Source of the DNA: JBBQKF01 sp038326615
GTDB lineage: Bacteria; Bacillota; Clostridia; Saccharofermentanales; UBA5734
Direction: 5' to 3'
Assembly (NCBI GenBank): GCA_038326615.1
Contig: JBBQKF010000026.1
Coordinates: forward strand, 1-34,067
DNA: 34,067 bases
The position numbers were made by a program, and so were the translations under genes. Position 1 is the first letter of the stretch, and each line of letters opens with the position of its first letter. The notes beneath the pieces are model-generated. The model saw only the letters and a program-made list of their open reading frames with translations. It was not told the origin of the DNA and did no database searches. Shown piece by piece: positions 1 through 9,062 of the stretch.

Positions 1-80
<80 letters not shown>

Positions 81-127
81 ATGATTCTAATAATAATATA
101 AGTTTAATTCAATAGTACTATATTCTA

Positions 128-1225
128 TCAGATTAGGTTTAAATTTTCTACGACTTTCTGAGTCATTTCTTTAGTTCCGATAACTTTTTTAGTAGTATCA
201 GCTTTGTCAAAAGAAATATCAGCTGTTCTATATCCAGCTTCAAGCGTTTTTGCAATTGCCATTTCAATCGCTGCAGCTTCCTTTTCTAGACTAAAAGACA
301 TTCTGAGCATCATAGCCGCTGAAAGTATTGTTGCAAGCGGATTTGCGATGTTTTTACCTGCAATATCTGGAGCTGAACCATGAATAGGTTCGTACATTCC
401 AGGTTTCCCTTGTTGGCCTATTGATGCAGAAGGCAGCATACCAATTGAACCTGTAATCATTGCTGCTTCGTCTGAAAGAATGTCACCAAACATATTTGTT
501 GTAACAACAACATCAAAATCACCTGGTCTTTTTATTAATTGCATTGAGGCATTATCAACATACATATGATCAAGAGTTACTTCAGGATAATCCTTTGCTA
601 CTTTTATTACTACTTCTCTCCATAATCTTGAGCTTTCTAAAACATTTGCTTTGTCAACGCTCGTTACTCTTTTGTCCCTTTTCATTGCTATTTCAAAAGC
701 ACATTTTGCAATTCTTTCAACTTCCATTACGCTATAACGCTCTGTATCATATGCTTCCTGGCCATTTGGTCCATCATTTCTGCCACGATCTCCGAAATAC
801 ATGCCACCTGTTAGTTCTCTGACAAAACATATATCAATACCTTTAGCTGCCGTTTCAGGATGCAATGGGCAAGCACTTGCAAGAGCACTATGTAGTATCG
901 CTGGGCGAATATTTGCATAAAGTCCAAGTTCTGATCTTAACCCAAGTAATGCTCTTTCGGGTCTTTTGTCTCCGGGAAGATTGTCCCATTGCGGTCCCCC
1001 GACAGCTCCTAGTATTACTGCATCACTTTTCTTACAGGCGGCAACTGTTACAGCAGGAAGTGGAGATCCTGTTACATCTATGGCTATTCCACCTGCAAGC
1101 AATTCGTCATAAGTAAATTCATGTGAATATTTTTTGGCAATTACATCAAGGACTGCCCTCGTTGCATTTGTTACTTCAGGACCAATCCCATCTCCTGGTA
1201 TCATGGCAATTTTAAATTTACTCAT
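128..1225 (-). CDS. leuB: 3-isopropylmalate dehydrogenase LeuB
   Basis: Cytosolic NAD-dependent dehydrogenase that oxidatively decarboxylates 3-isopropylmalate to 2-oxoisocaproate, the third committed step of leucine synthesis. In bacteria with citramalate synthase it also processes the methylmalate analogue. The 365-residue product is normal length. It opens with the family motif GDGIGPEV near residue 11, has the ERALLGLR substrate-binding segment near residue 90, and carries the DILSDEA and HGSAPDIAG signatures in the C-terminal half. The ATG at 1225 follows an AGGGGG ribosome site. It is the last gene of the leuA-cimA-leuC-leuD-leuB series, separated from leuD by 303 bases of degenerate tandem repeat, so it may have its own promoter. 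Confidence 0.96.
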   Translation of the reverse strand: MSKFKIAMIPGDGIGPEVTNATRAVLDVIAKKYSHEFTYDELLAGGIAIDVTGSPLPAVTVAACKKSDAVILGAVGGPQWDNLPGDKRPERALLGLRSELGLYANIRPAILHSALASACPLHPETAAKGIDICFVRELTGGMYFGDRGRNDGPNGQEAYDTERYSVMEVERIAKCAFEIAMKRDKRVTSVDKANVLESSRLWREVVIKVAKDYPEVTLDHMYVDNASMQLIKRPGDFDVVVTTNMFGDILSDEAAMITGSIGMLPSASIGQQGKPGMYEPIHGSAPDIAGKNIANPLATILSAAMMLRMSFSLEKEAAAIEMAIAKTLEAGYRTADISFDKADTTKKVIGTKEMTQKVVENLNLI

Positions 1226-1372
1226 ATTATCCCCCTAAATTCGAATTAATCAAATCTTTCTATAAACCTAGCCTTTAAACCTAACAATCAAATCTAACGT
1301 TTTCTATTTTTTTTCTATAAATCAATCGAGTCGTTATTTAAATAACTATAATTCAATCCATTCATAATTTTA

Positions 1373-1498
1373 ATTTCTTAAAGTCGAATTAGTTTTTTCT
1401 TAATTTCATCAAATTGAGCCAAGTTTATGTACTAATTTCTCAAAATCGAGTTAAGTTTATATCCTAATTTCTCTGAGTCTATTCTTGTTTCTATAAAT
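1373..1498. repeat. Degenerate ~32-bp tandem repeat, leuD-leuB gap
   Basis: The 303-base gap 1226-1528 contains no gene. It holds about four diverged copies of a 30-32 bp unit that starts ATTTCTYA and carries (C/T)AAGTTTAT near its end, at 1373-1402, 1403-1434, 1435-1466 and 1467-1496. Copies 2 and 3 are the most alike. The rest of the gap is A/T-rich, with scattered TTTCTATAAA-like pieces at 1256-1320 that may be older copies. I see no terminator and no convincing promoter. Confidence 0.7.
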
Positions 1499-1528
1499 CT
1501 TTTTAAATAAACTATTATTTATTTAAAA

Positions 1529-2017
1529 TTATTTTTTACTCGCAATATATCCCAGAAGGCCTTCTTTTTCAATTATTTTCTTAATAAATTCAGGAAAAGG
1601 CATTGCCTGCCATGATTCGCCCGTAGTAAGATTTTCTATTTTACCAGTATCAAAATCAACATGAACCTCATCCCCATCGTTAATTCCTTCTACAGCTTTT
1701 GCAGATTCCATTATTGGAAGCCCAATATTGATTGCATTTCTGTAGAAAATTCTTGCAAATGAAGGTGCTATAACACATGATATTCCACTTACTTTAATAG
1801 CAACAGGTGCATGCTCACGCGAAGAACCACAACCAAAGTTTGGTCCTGCTACAATAATGTCTCCTTCTTTTACTCTCTCAACAAAAGTCTTATCAATATC
1901 TTCCATGCAATGCAATGCAAGAAATTTAGGATCCGACTGGTTTAGGTATCTTGCTGGAATTATAACGTCTGTATCTACATTTGCTCCGTATTTAAAAACT
2001 TTTCCTTTTGCTTCCAT
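1529..2017 (-). CDS. leuD: 3-isopropylmalate dehydratase small subunit LeuD
   Basis: Small swivelling-domain subunit of isopropylmalate isomerase, which with LeuC interconverts 2- and 3-isopropylmalate (and citramalate and beta-methylmalate). The 162-residue length matches the short clostridial/archaeal LeuD class rather than the ~200-residue proteobacterial form. Signature segments are NVDTDVIIPARYL near residue 14 and the substrate loop PNFGCGSSREHAP near residue 60. The start ATG sits behind a strong GGAGGA site. It lies 232 bases after leuC and 303 before leuB. Both gaps are repeat-rich, which is loose spacing for genes whose products form one enzyme. Confidence 0.96.
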   Translation of the reverse strand: MEAKGKVFKYGANVDTDVIIPARYLNQSDPKFLALHCMEDIDKTFVERVKEGDIIVAGPNFGCGSSREHAPVAIKVSGISCVIAPSFARIFYRNAINIGLPIMESAKAVEGINDGDEVHVDFDTGKIENLTTGESWQAMPFPEFIKKIIEKEGLLGYIASKK

Positions 2018-2073
2018 TTTATCCTCCTGTTTAATAGCACTGATAATTTCAATTTGTTATGTTGTTCACTAAT

Positions 2074-2115
2074 TTTTTTGTTAAATATTTTTTGTTAAAT
2101 ATTTTTTGTTAAATA
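2074..2115. repeat. 14-bp tandem repeat x3, leuC-leuD gap
   Basis: Three perfect copies of the 14-mer TTTTTTGTTAAATA lie at 2074-2087, 2088-2101 and 2102-2115, followed by a decayed partial copy around 2134-2145. They sit in the 5' untranslated stretch ahead of leuD, about 55-100 bases upstream of its start. Confidence 0.9.
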
Positions 2116-2249
2116 TTTTTTACTCAAAACCTTTTATTAAATATTTTCATCACGTGTTTTAATCAAATTTTTTATCTCTTCTATTAATTATACGTTCTTA
2201 ATTTGTTCTAATAATTGTAAATACAATCTATAATCTATAAATTTGCAAA

Positions 2250-3530
2250 TTAAAGATCCTCTGGCTTTGCAATATATCCTAAAATCGCAGATGCAGCTGC
2301 AACCGCTGGAGACGCAAGGTAAACTTCAGATTCTACATGACCCATACGTCCAACAAAATTACGGTTTGTTGTACTGACGCATTTTTCGCCTGCAGCAAGG
2401 ATTCCCATGTGTCCCCCAAGACAAGGTCCGCATGTAGGTGCACTTACGACTGCTCCTGCTTCAACAAAAATTTCAAGAAGACCTTCTCTAAGACTTTGAA
2501 GATAAATTCTCTGAGAACCCGGCAATATTATACAGCGAATACCTTTAGCAACTGAGCGACCCTTAAGAATGTTTGCAGCAACTCTCATATCGCTCATACG
2601 TCCATTAGTACATGAACCAATAACAGCCTGGTCAATTATTACTTTTCCGAAGGTGCCAACAACCTTCGCATTTTCGGGGAGATGAGGAAACGAAACGGTA
2701 TAATCGATTTTTGAAAGGTCTATTTCGATTGTTCTTTCGTATTTTGCGTCATCATCTGCAACAACAACATCGTATTGACCTGCATTATATCTGATAGGTG
2801 CAAATTCCTTGATGTATTCAATTGTTGTTTCATCAACTGGAAAAATCCCATTTTTGGCACCGGCCTCAATCGCCATATTAGCTATTGTAAAACGGTCATC
2901 CATTGTTAATGTTTTAACGCCTTCACCAGTAAACTCCATTGATTCATATAATGCTCCATCAACACCAATCATTCCAATTATATGGAGAATTAAATCTTTG
3001 CCAGTTATACCAGGCTTAAATTTATTGTTAAGTACAAATTTAATTGCTTCAGGAATACGAAACCATGTCTGCCCTGTTGCCATAGCACATGCCATATCTG
3101 TACTTCCAACGCCAGTAGAAAAAGCGCCAACTGCGCCATATGTACATGTGTGCGAATCAGCTCCGATTATTACATCCCCTGGAAGTGTAAGGCCGTTTTC
3201 GGGAAGAATTACGTGCTCAACGCCCATTCTTTTCTCGCCTTGTTCAAAATAGTTTACAATCCCCTGTTCCTTTGCAAACTCACGGATTGTTTTGCATTGC
3301 TCCGCAGATTGAATGTCTTTGTTTGGCGTGAAATGGTCAGGTACAATTGCGATTTTATTTTTGTCAAAAACCTCGCACATGCATGTTTTCTTGAATTCTT
3401 TGATTGCCGGTGGTGTTGTAATATCATTTCCGAGCACTAAATCTAATTTTGCTTCAATTAATTGCCCAGCAACCACACTTTCAAGGCCTGCGTGTTTTGC
3501 TAGAATTTTTTGTGTCATGGTCATTCCCAT
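2250..3530 (-). CDS. leuC: 3-isopropylmalate dehydratase large subunit LeuC
   Basis: Aconitase-family catalytic subunit that carries the [4Fe-4S] cluster and works with LeuD. The 426 residues fit the short clostridial LeuC type. Visible cluster-ligand segments are GSCTNGRMSD (about residue 303) and PTCGPCLGGHMG (about residues 363-374); ADSHTC near residue 125 is a family motif. Three closely spaced Met codons (residues 1, 3 and 5) are possible starts. The first, at 3530, has AAAGGA about nine bases upstream and gives the usual MGMTMTQKIL beginning of this family. It is 213 bases downstream of cimA, so an internal promoter is possible, but none was convincing. Confidence 0.96.
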   Translation of the reverse strand: MGMTMTQKILAKHAGLESVVAGQLIEAKLDLVLGNDITTPPAIKEFKKTCMCEVFDKNKIAIVPDHFTPNKDIQSAEQCKTIREFAKEQGIVNYFEQGEKRMGVEHVILPENGLTLPGDVIIGADSHTCTYGAVGAFSTGVGSTDMACAMATGQTWFRIPEAIKFVLNNKFKPGITGKDLILHIIGMIGVDGALYESMEFTGEGVKTLTMDDRFTIANMAIEAGAKNGIFPVDETTIEYIKEFAPIRYNAGQYDVVVADDDAKYERTIEIDLSKIDYTVSFPHLPENAKVVGTFGKVIIDQAVIGSCTNGRMSDMRVAANILKGRSVAKGIRCIILPGSQRIYLQSLREGLLEIFVEAGAVVSAPTCGPCLGGHMGILAAGEKCVSTTNRNFVGRMGHVESEVYLASPAVAAASAILGYIAKPEDL

Positions 3531-3743
3531 ATTATTTATTCCTTTCTCTTTTTACGATTAAAATAATTATCAACTATCCTATACGATATTCTTAAGGCAA
3601 GCATTTAAAAGTTCTTACAAACCAATAATATTTGTTTAAATTTACTTTATTCCAGTGCATAAATTTAAAAAATAATAATACTCTGAAATTTGAAATAGCG
3701 CTGTCTTATTTGATTTGTTTTATAATTCACCAGAATTAATTCA

Positions 3744-5330
3744 TTATTTCTCTCTATTAATCTTATCTCGCATTAACTTATATTCCACCGAATCCACAAG
3801 TGCAATCCACGATGCTTCTAATATGTCCGTAGAAACTCCAATGGTACTCCATATGTCTTTGCCATCAGTAGATTCAATTAAAACTCTGACTTGAGAGGCA
3901 GTAGCTTGAGTATCGAGAACACGAACTTTATAATCCGTCAGTCTTATTTGCTTAAGTATCGGATAAAACACTTCCAACGCTTTTCTAAGTGCTCTATCCA
4001 TTGCATGAACTGGCCCATCGCCTTCACTTGCAGTAACTTCGCTTATTCCTTCAACGTTTATTTTTATGAAAGCACTAGCGCTGTATTCACCTGACCATGG
4101 AAGTTCGCCGGAAATTCTCATCTTTTCTAATTCAAAAAAAGGATTGTAAAGTTTTAATTCTTTGCAAATCAGAAGTTCCTGAGAAGCCTCCGCACCTTCG
4201 AAATGATAACCTTTATGCTCAAGTTCTTTAAGTTTTGCAAGAATTTTAGGAACTTCGGGAGCGCTTTTATCAAGTTCCGGCTTATATTTTCTAATAACAT
4301 CAAGTAATGCACTTCGTCCGGAAATTTCAGACATCAAAAACCTTCTGTTGTTCCCGACCATCTCAGGAGAAATATGCTCAAAAGTTGAAGGATTTTTCTT
4401 TACCCCATCAACATGCATACCAGCTTTGTGTGAAAATGCCGATAATCCAATATATGGCTCTTGTCCTGTAAGTTTAATGTTTGCAATTTCTGCCATTGTT
4501 CTTGCAACTCTTGTAATATCTTCCATCGAATCTTCTGGTATGCACTTAATCTTATATTTCAGCTGAAGATTAGGAATCAAAGTTGAAAGGTTTGCATTTC
4601 CGCATCTTTCTCCGATTCCGTTAAATGTACCCTGAAGATGAGTTGCCCCAGCAAGGATTGCAACAAGTGAATTAGCAACCGCAAGTCCAGAGTCATTATG
4701 ACAATGTATTCCAATTTTGCAATCAAGAAATTCCACTGCCTCTTTAACGCATTTTTCAATCAATTCAGGCATTGTAGCTCCGTTTGTATCGCAAAGAACA
4801 ACTGCATATGCGCCACCCTCTCCAGCAGCTTTAAGGCACTCAATCGAATATTCGGAATTTGATGAATATGCCTCGAAGTAATGTTCTGCATCAAAAATTA
4901 CCTGCTTGCCTAAGCTGACAAGATATTCGACTGAATCTTTTAGCATTTCCTGATTTTCTTTAAGTGAGCATCCTAAAATGTCTCTTACTTCTGTATCCCA
5001 GACCTTGCCAAAAATTACAACGGTCTCAGTATTAGCCGCTACAAGATTTGCAATTCCCTCATCTTGTGAAGACAAAACACCTTTACGTCTGGTACTTCCA
5101 AAAGCTGTAAGTTTGCTACACTCCTTAAGCTGGCATTTATTGTTGAATTCTGCAAAAAACTCACGATCCTTAGGGTTTGATCCAGGATTACCAGCTTCAA
5201 TGAAGCCGATTCCAATTGAAGACAATAAATCAGCAATCTTAAACTTGTCATTTACCGAAAACGAAATACCTTCAGATTGTGCGCCATCACGAAGGGTAGT
5301 ATCTAAAATTTCGATTGAATCTGGTTTCAT
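3744..5330 (-). CDS. cimA: Citramalate synthase CimA
   Basis: Condenses acetyl-CoA with pyruvate to (R)-citramalate, the entry to 2-oxobutyrate and isoleucine without threonine. The 528 residues contain an N-terminal HMGL-like TIM barrel with LDTTLRDGAQSEG at residues 9-21, the metal-binding HCHNDSG near residue 209 and NGIGERCGNANL near residue 238. A C-terminal LeuA-type regulatory/dimer domain follows from about residue 400. DGAQSEG and the IEAGNPGSNPKD segment separate it from true LeuA. The ATG at 5330 follows GGAGGG. It starts 13 bases after leuA ends, so the two are almost certainly cotranscribed. A homocitrate synthase-like role cannot be fully excluded, but length and context favour CimA. 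Confidence 0.93.
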   Translation of the reverse strand: MKPDSIEILDTTLRDGAQSEGISFSVNDKFKIADLLSSIGIGFIEAGNPGSNPKDREFFAEFNNKCQLKECSKLTAFGSTRRKGVLSSQDEGIANLVAANTETVVIFGKVWDTEVRDILGCSLKENQEMLKDSVEYLVSLGKQVIFDAEHYFEAYSSNSEYSIECLKAAGEGGAYAVVLCDTNGATMPELIEKCVKEAVEFLDCKIGIHCHNDSGLAVANSLVAILAGATHLQGTFNGIGERCGNANLSTLIPNLQLKYKIKCIPEDSMEDITRVARTMAEIANIKLTGQEPYIGLSAFSHKAGMHVDGVKKNPSTFEHISPEMVGNNRRFLMSEISGRSALLDVIRKYKPELDKSAPEVPKILAKLKELEHKGYHFEGAEASQELLICKELKLYNPFFELEKMRISGELPWSGEYSASAFIKINVEGISEVTASEGDGPVHAMDRALRKALEVFYPILKQIRLTDYKVRVLDTQATASQVRVLIESTDGKDIWSTIGVSTDILEASWIALVDSVEYKLMRDKINREK

Positions 5331-5343
5331 TACATTGCCCTCC

Positions 5344-6888
5344 CTATTTTTTTTCGTCTGCTGTTTTGCTTAAATCGTCAACAAGTTGGTTTATTGCATT
5401 TATATATGCTTTTGCTGATGACTCCAAAATATCTGTGCTAACAGCTCTTCCTTTATAGAACTCGCTTCCGTTACGAATTCTCACTCTAACTTCACCTTGT
5501 GCGTCCTGTCCTTCAGTAACTGCCTGTATCGAATAATCATCAAGAGTAGGTTTAACTCCCGCAATTTTATTTATAGCTGTAAACATCGCATATACGGGGC
5601 CATCTCCAACAGCCACTTGTTCAGCTAATACACCTTGCTTATCAAGGCGAACCGATGCAGTTGCTGTTATTGTATTTCCAGTATTAACCACGAACCTGTC
5701 AAGCTTGTAAAGCCCATTTATTTCTTCTTCTTTACGTTGAACACCCATAAGCACTTCAATGTCTTTATCATGAACAATCTTCTTACGGTCAGCAAGTTCT
5801 TTGAATTTACTAAATAATAAATCACGTTCTTCAGCTGATCCTGCAAATCCTAAGTTCTTAAGACGATCATCAAATGCATGACGGCCAGAATGTTTGCCTA
5901 AAACCATCTGTTTCGTAGGAATTCCAACTTCTTCGGGTGTCATTATTTCATATGTGAGCGGATTTGCCATTACACCGTGCTGATGTATTCCAGATTCATG
6001 TGCAAATGCATTTTGTCCAACAACAGCTTTATTAATCTGAATCGTTGTACCTGTAACTGCTGACACGAGTCTGCTTGCTCTAAATATTTTCTTTGTATCA
6101 ATATTTGTATCACAGCCGAAATAATCTGTTCTTGTCTTAAGCGCCATAACGACTTCCTCTAAAGCTGCGTTACCCGCACGTTCACCAAGTCCGTTAATTG
6201 TACACTCAATCTGAGTTGCACCTGCTTTAACGGAAGCAAGTGAATTTGCAACTGCCATTCCAAGGTCGTTGTGACAATGAACTGAAATAATCGCCTTTTC
6301 TATTCCACTTGTATTTTTCATAATGTATTCAATAAGACTTGCCATTTCTAGTGGAGATGAATACCCTACTGTGTCTGGCACGTTAATTGTTGTGGCTCCG
6401 GCGGCAATAACTGCTGAAAATATTTTGCAAAGAAAATCTTTGTCGCTTCTGCTAGCATCTTCTGCAGAAAATTCTACTTCTGGACAAAAAGACTTTGCAT
6501 ACTTTACCATACTTGTTGCTCTTTCGAGAACCTGATCAGGAGTCATTCTAAGTTTATAATCCATATGAATTGGTGATGTCGCAATAAATGTATGAATAAC
6601 AGGGGAAACTGCATTTTTAACCGCTTCCCATGCACGGTCAATGTCTCCTGTTGTTGCACGAGAAAGACTTGCCACTCTTGCATTTTTAATGATTCTGGAA
6701 ACTTCACTAACCGACTGGAAATCACCCTGGGAGGCAATAGCAAAACCTGCCTCAATTACATCCACTTTCATAGCTTCTAGCGCAATTGCAACCTCTAATT
6801 TTTCTTGTAGATTCATACTACACCCTGGAGCTTGTTCTCCATCTCTAAGAGTTGTGTCAAAAATTCTGATTGATTTTTTGTCTTGCAT
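5344..6888 (-). CDS. leuA: 2-isopropylmalate synthase LeuA
   Basis: Condenses acetyl-CoA with 2-oxoisovalerate, the first committed step to leucine. The 514-residue product has FDTTLRDGEQAPG at residues 8-20, HCHNDLGMAVANS for metal binding, NGLGERAGNAALEE, and a C-terminal LeuA dimer/allosteric domain from about residue 390 where leucine feedback normally acts. An upstream in-frame extension to 6981 is open, but the ATG at 6888 has a strong AGGAGGT site ten bases ahead and begins at the usual family start, so it is preferred. The gene heads the leu series. A plausible sigma-A promoter sits 53 bases upstream, leaving no room for a T-box leader. Confidence 0.96.
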   Translation of the reverse strand: MQDKKSIRIFDTTLRDGEQAPGCSMNLQEKLEVAIALEAMKVDVIEAGFAIASQGDFQSVSEVSRIIKNARVASLSRATTGDIDRAWEAVKNAVSPVIHTFIATSPIHMDYKLRMTPDQVLERATSMVKYAKSFCPEVEFSAEDASRSDKDFLCKIFSAVIAAGATTINVPDTVGYSSPLEMASLIEYIMKNTSGIEKAIISVHCHNDLGMAVANSLASVKAGATQIECTINGLGERAGNAALEEVVMALKTRTDYFGCDTNIDTKKIFRASRLVSAVTGTTIQINKAVVGQNAFAHESGIHQHGVMANPLTYEIMTPEEVGIPTKQMVLGKHSGRHAFDDRLKNLGFAGSAEERDLLFSKFKELADRKKIVHDKDIEVLMGVQRKEEEINGLYKLDRFVVNTGNTITATASVRLDKQGVLAEQVAVGDGPVYAMFTAINKIAGVKPTLDDYSIQAVTEGQDAQGEVRVRIRNGSEFYKGRAVSTDILESSAKAYINAINQLVDDLSKTADEKK

Positions 6889-6940
6889 GATAATACCTCC
6901 TTTTCTTTTTTCATTAATTATGATTTGTGATTGTACAAAA

Positions 6941-6969
6941 ATGATACCTTTAAATGATTTGAAATACAA
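6941..6969 (-). promoter_or_regulatory. Candidate leuA promoter
   Basis: Read on the minus strand: -35 TTGTAT (6964-6969), a 17-base spacer, then -10 TATCAT (6941-6946). The predicted transcript start near 6934 gives a leader of about 45 bases. Pattern match only. Confidence 0.45.
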
Positions 6970-7044
6970 TCCCAGAATCATGCTCTTTTTTTAACGTTTT
7001 TCTACTGTTTATTCTGTTTTAACCATTATAACGCCAAAATTGAT

Positions 7045-7087
7045 AAAAAAACACCCCACATACAATTTATAGTTATATGCAGGGTGT
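7045..7087 (-). terminator. Intrinsic terminator of ftsH operon
   Basis: On the minus strand, arm ACACCCTGCATA (7087-7076) pairs with TATGTGGGGTGT (7062-7051) through two G-U pairs across a 13-base loop. A run of seven T follows (7051-7045). It lies 41 bases past the ftsH stop and separates that operon from leuA. Confidence 0.88.
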
Positions 7088-7127
7088 AATTCAAAATTTT
7101 ATTAAGAGTATAAATAGTTTCAATTGA

Positions 7128-9062
7128 TTATGCTTGAGGTGAATTAGTTGTTCCTGGTTCAATTTCCGGAGGAGCAACAATAGTTCCTGGTTCTGAATTT
7201 TCTGGAACATGATGTTTAGTGGATTCACTTTCGACATAAGGAATGCCAAGGTAAACTGCTTCGAACTCAGGTCCATCGATTTTTTCTTTTTCGAGCAGCT
7301 TAGCAGCAAGGTTATGAAGAGTATCAATTTTCTCTTTAAGCAAAGCTAGTACCTGTTCGTATGCACTGTCAATGATTACTTTTATTTCGTCATCGATAAT
7401 TGCAGCAAGTTTATCACTGTAATCTCTTATATGTCCGTAATCTTTTCCGAGGAAAACTTCGCCCTCAGAAGCAAAAACGAGGTTCGGAAGTTTATCGCTC
7501 ATACCGTACTTGGTTATCATATCTCTAGCAACAGTATTACATGCCTGTAAGTCAGAAGATGCGCCAGTGCTGATTTCGCCTAGAATAATTTGTTCAGATG
7601 CTCGTCCACCAAGAGAAACCATTATTTCAACCATAAGATTATGTTTGGTCGTGTAATACATATCTTCGTGAGGCTTGTGAGCTGTGTAACCGCCGGCAGC
7701 ACCTGATGGAATTATTGAAACTCTTTCAACTTTGTTGGTTTCTGATAGAGCACGTAAAACTATTGCATGGCCAGCTTCGTGATATGCTGTAAGTTTCTTT
7801 TCTTTTTCGCTAATAAGTCTGCTTTTCTTCTCTGGACCTACCATGATTTTAAATACAGCTTCTGAAATATCTTCATAAATAATTTTCTTTGCATTCCTGC
7901 GGGCTGCAAGAAGAGCCGCTTCGTTAAGAAGATTAGCAAGATCTGCACCGGTGAATCCAGGAGTCATCTTAGCAATCTCTTTTAGGTCAACAGATGTATC
8001 AAGTGGTTTATTACGAGCATGAACTTTAAGGATTTCTTCACGCCCACGAATATCAGGTCTTGTTACTGCAATACGACGGTCAAAACGACCTGGTCTTAAA
8101 AGTGCAGGGTCAAGAATGTCAGGACGGTTTGTTGCAGCCATTACAATGACTCCTTCATTAGGTCCGAATCCATCCATTTCGACAAGTAGTTGGTTTAGTG
8201 TCTGCTCGCGTTCATCATGTCCGCCACCCATGCCAGCTCCACGGTGTCTGCCAACAGCATCAATTTCGTCTATAAAAACAATACATGGAGATTTCTTCTT
8301 AGCAGTTTCAAAAAGATCTCGGACTCTTGAAGCACCGACACCAACAAACATTTCGACGAAGTCTGATCCGGAAATTGAATAGAAAGGAACGCCTGCTTCA
8401 CCAGCAACTGCTTTAGCAAGTAATGTTTTACCTGTACCAGGAGCACCAACTAGCAAAACACCTTTTGGAATTTTTGCTCCAAGTTCAATGTACTTTGCAG
8501 GATTTTTGAGGAAGTCAACAATTTCTGTAAGCTCCTCTTTTTCTTCATCAGCACCAGCAACATCTTTAAAAGTTACCTGATTTTTAGTTGGGTCATTAAG
8601 CCTTGCGCGGCTTCTTCCAAAGCTCATCGCATTCTTGCCATCAGAATTCTGTCTGTTATATGTAAACCAGAAGAAAAATGCAATTCCGCCAAACATCAAT
8701 ATTATGAAAATAAGGTTAATCCATGTTGAAAAATCAGCAGGTTCCTTATAATCGTAAATAAATGTAGCGTCCTTAGCTTTCGTCGCTTCAAGTGTTTCAT
8801 AAATTTTCTGCATCCAAAAAGCAGATACCCTGACAATTATTTCTTTCGGTTCCCCTGCAGCAGGTGCTTTTGGCTTAGCAATTAATGAGTAACCATTAAC
8901 AGTCACTTCTGAAATCTTGCCCGCTTCAATCTGTGATATTACAAATGATACGGTTACCGGTTTCTTGCCGGAATTTTGTGATACTAAAATGGACAGCGCA
9001 ATTATGACAACCAACATGATTGCATAAAAAGACATCCCACTTATACGGCTCGGTTTTTTCAT
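7128..9062 (-). CDS. ftsH: ATP-dependent zinc metalloprotease FtsH
   Basis: Membrane-anchored AAA+ protease that degrades damaged or regulatory membrane and soluble proteins. The 644 residues show two membrane segments (about 11-28 and 114-134) bracketing an extracytoplasmic domain. Walker A GAPGTGKT is at 206-213, then Walker B IVFIDEIDAVG, the second region of homology NRPDILDPALLRPGRFDR, and the zinc site HEAGH at 428-432. The C-terminal tail after about residue 615 is Pro/Glu/Ser-rich and looks disordered. The start ATG overlaps the hpt stop by four bases (ATGA), indicating translational coupling. tilS-hpt-ftsH is a conserved Bacillota arrangement. Confidence 0.97.
   Translation of the reverse strand: MKKPSRISGMSFYAIMLVVIIALSILVSQNSGKKPVTVSFVISQIEAGKISEVTVNGYSLIAKPKAPAAGEPKEIIVRVSAFWMQKIYETLEATKAKDATFIYDYKEPADFSTWINLIFIILMFGGIAFFFWFTYNRQNSDGKNAMSFGRSRARLNDPTKNQVTFKDVAGADEEKEELTEIVDFLKNPAKYIELGAKIPKGVLLVGAPGTGKTLLAKAVAGEAGVPFYSISGSDFVEMFVGVGASRVRDLFETAKKKSPCIVFIDEIDAVGRHRGAGMGGGHDEREQTLNQLLVEMDGFGPNEGVIVMAATNRPDILDPALLRPGRFDRRIAVTRPDIRGREEILKVHARNKPLDTSVDLKEIAKMTPGFTGADLANLLNEAALLAARRNAKKIIYEDISEAVFKIMVGPEKKSRLISEKEKKLTAYHEAGHAIVLRALSETNKVERVSIIPSGAAGGYTAHKPHEDMYYTTKHNLMVEIMVSLGGRASEQIILGEISTGASSDLQACNTVARDMITKYGMSDKLPNLVFASEGEVFLGKDYGHIRDYSDKLAAIIDDEIKVIIDSAYEQVLALLKEKIDTLHNLAAKLLEKEKIDGPEFEAVYLGIPYVESESTKHHVPENSEPGTIVAPPEIEPGTTNSPQA

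Noticed and set aside
6889..6981. N-terminal 31-residue extension of LeuA
   Set aside because: It would include the ribosome site and promoter region, and LeuA proteins normally start near MQDKKSIRIFDTTLRDG. The ATG at 6888 has a strong AGGAGGT.
6889..7043. T-box or leucine leader-peptide attenuator ahead of leuA
   Set aside because: Only about 160 bases separate the ftsH terminator from leuA, the candidate promoter leaves a 45-base leader, and no T-box sequence, Leu-codon run or terminator is visible.
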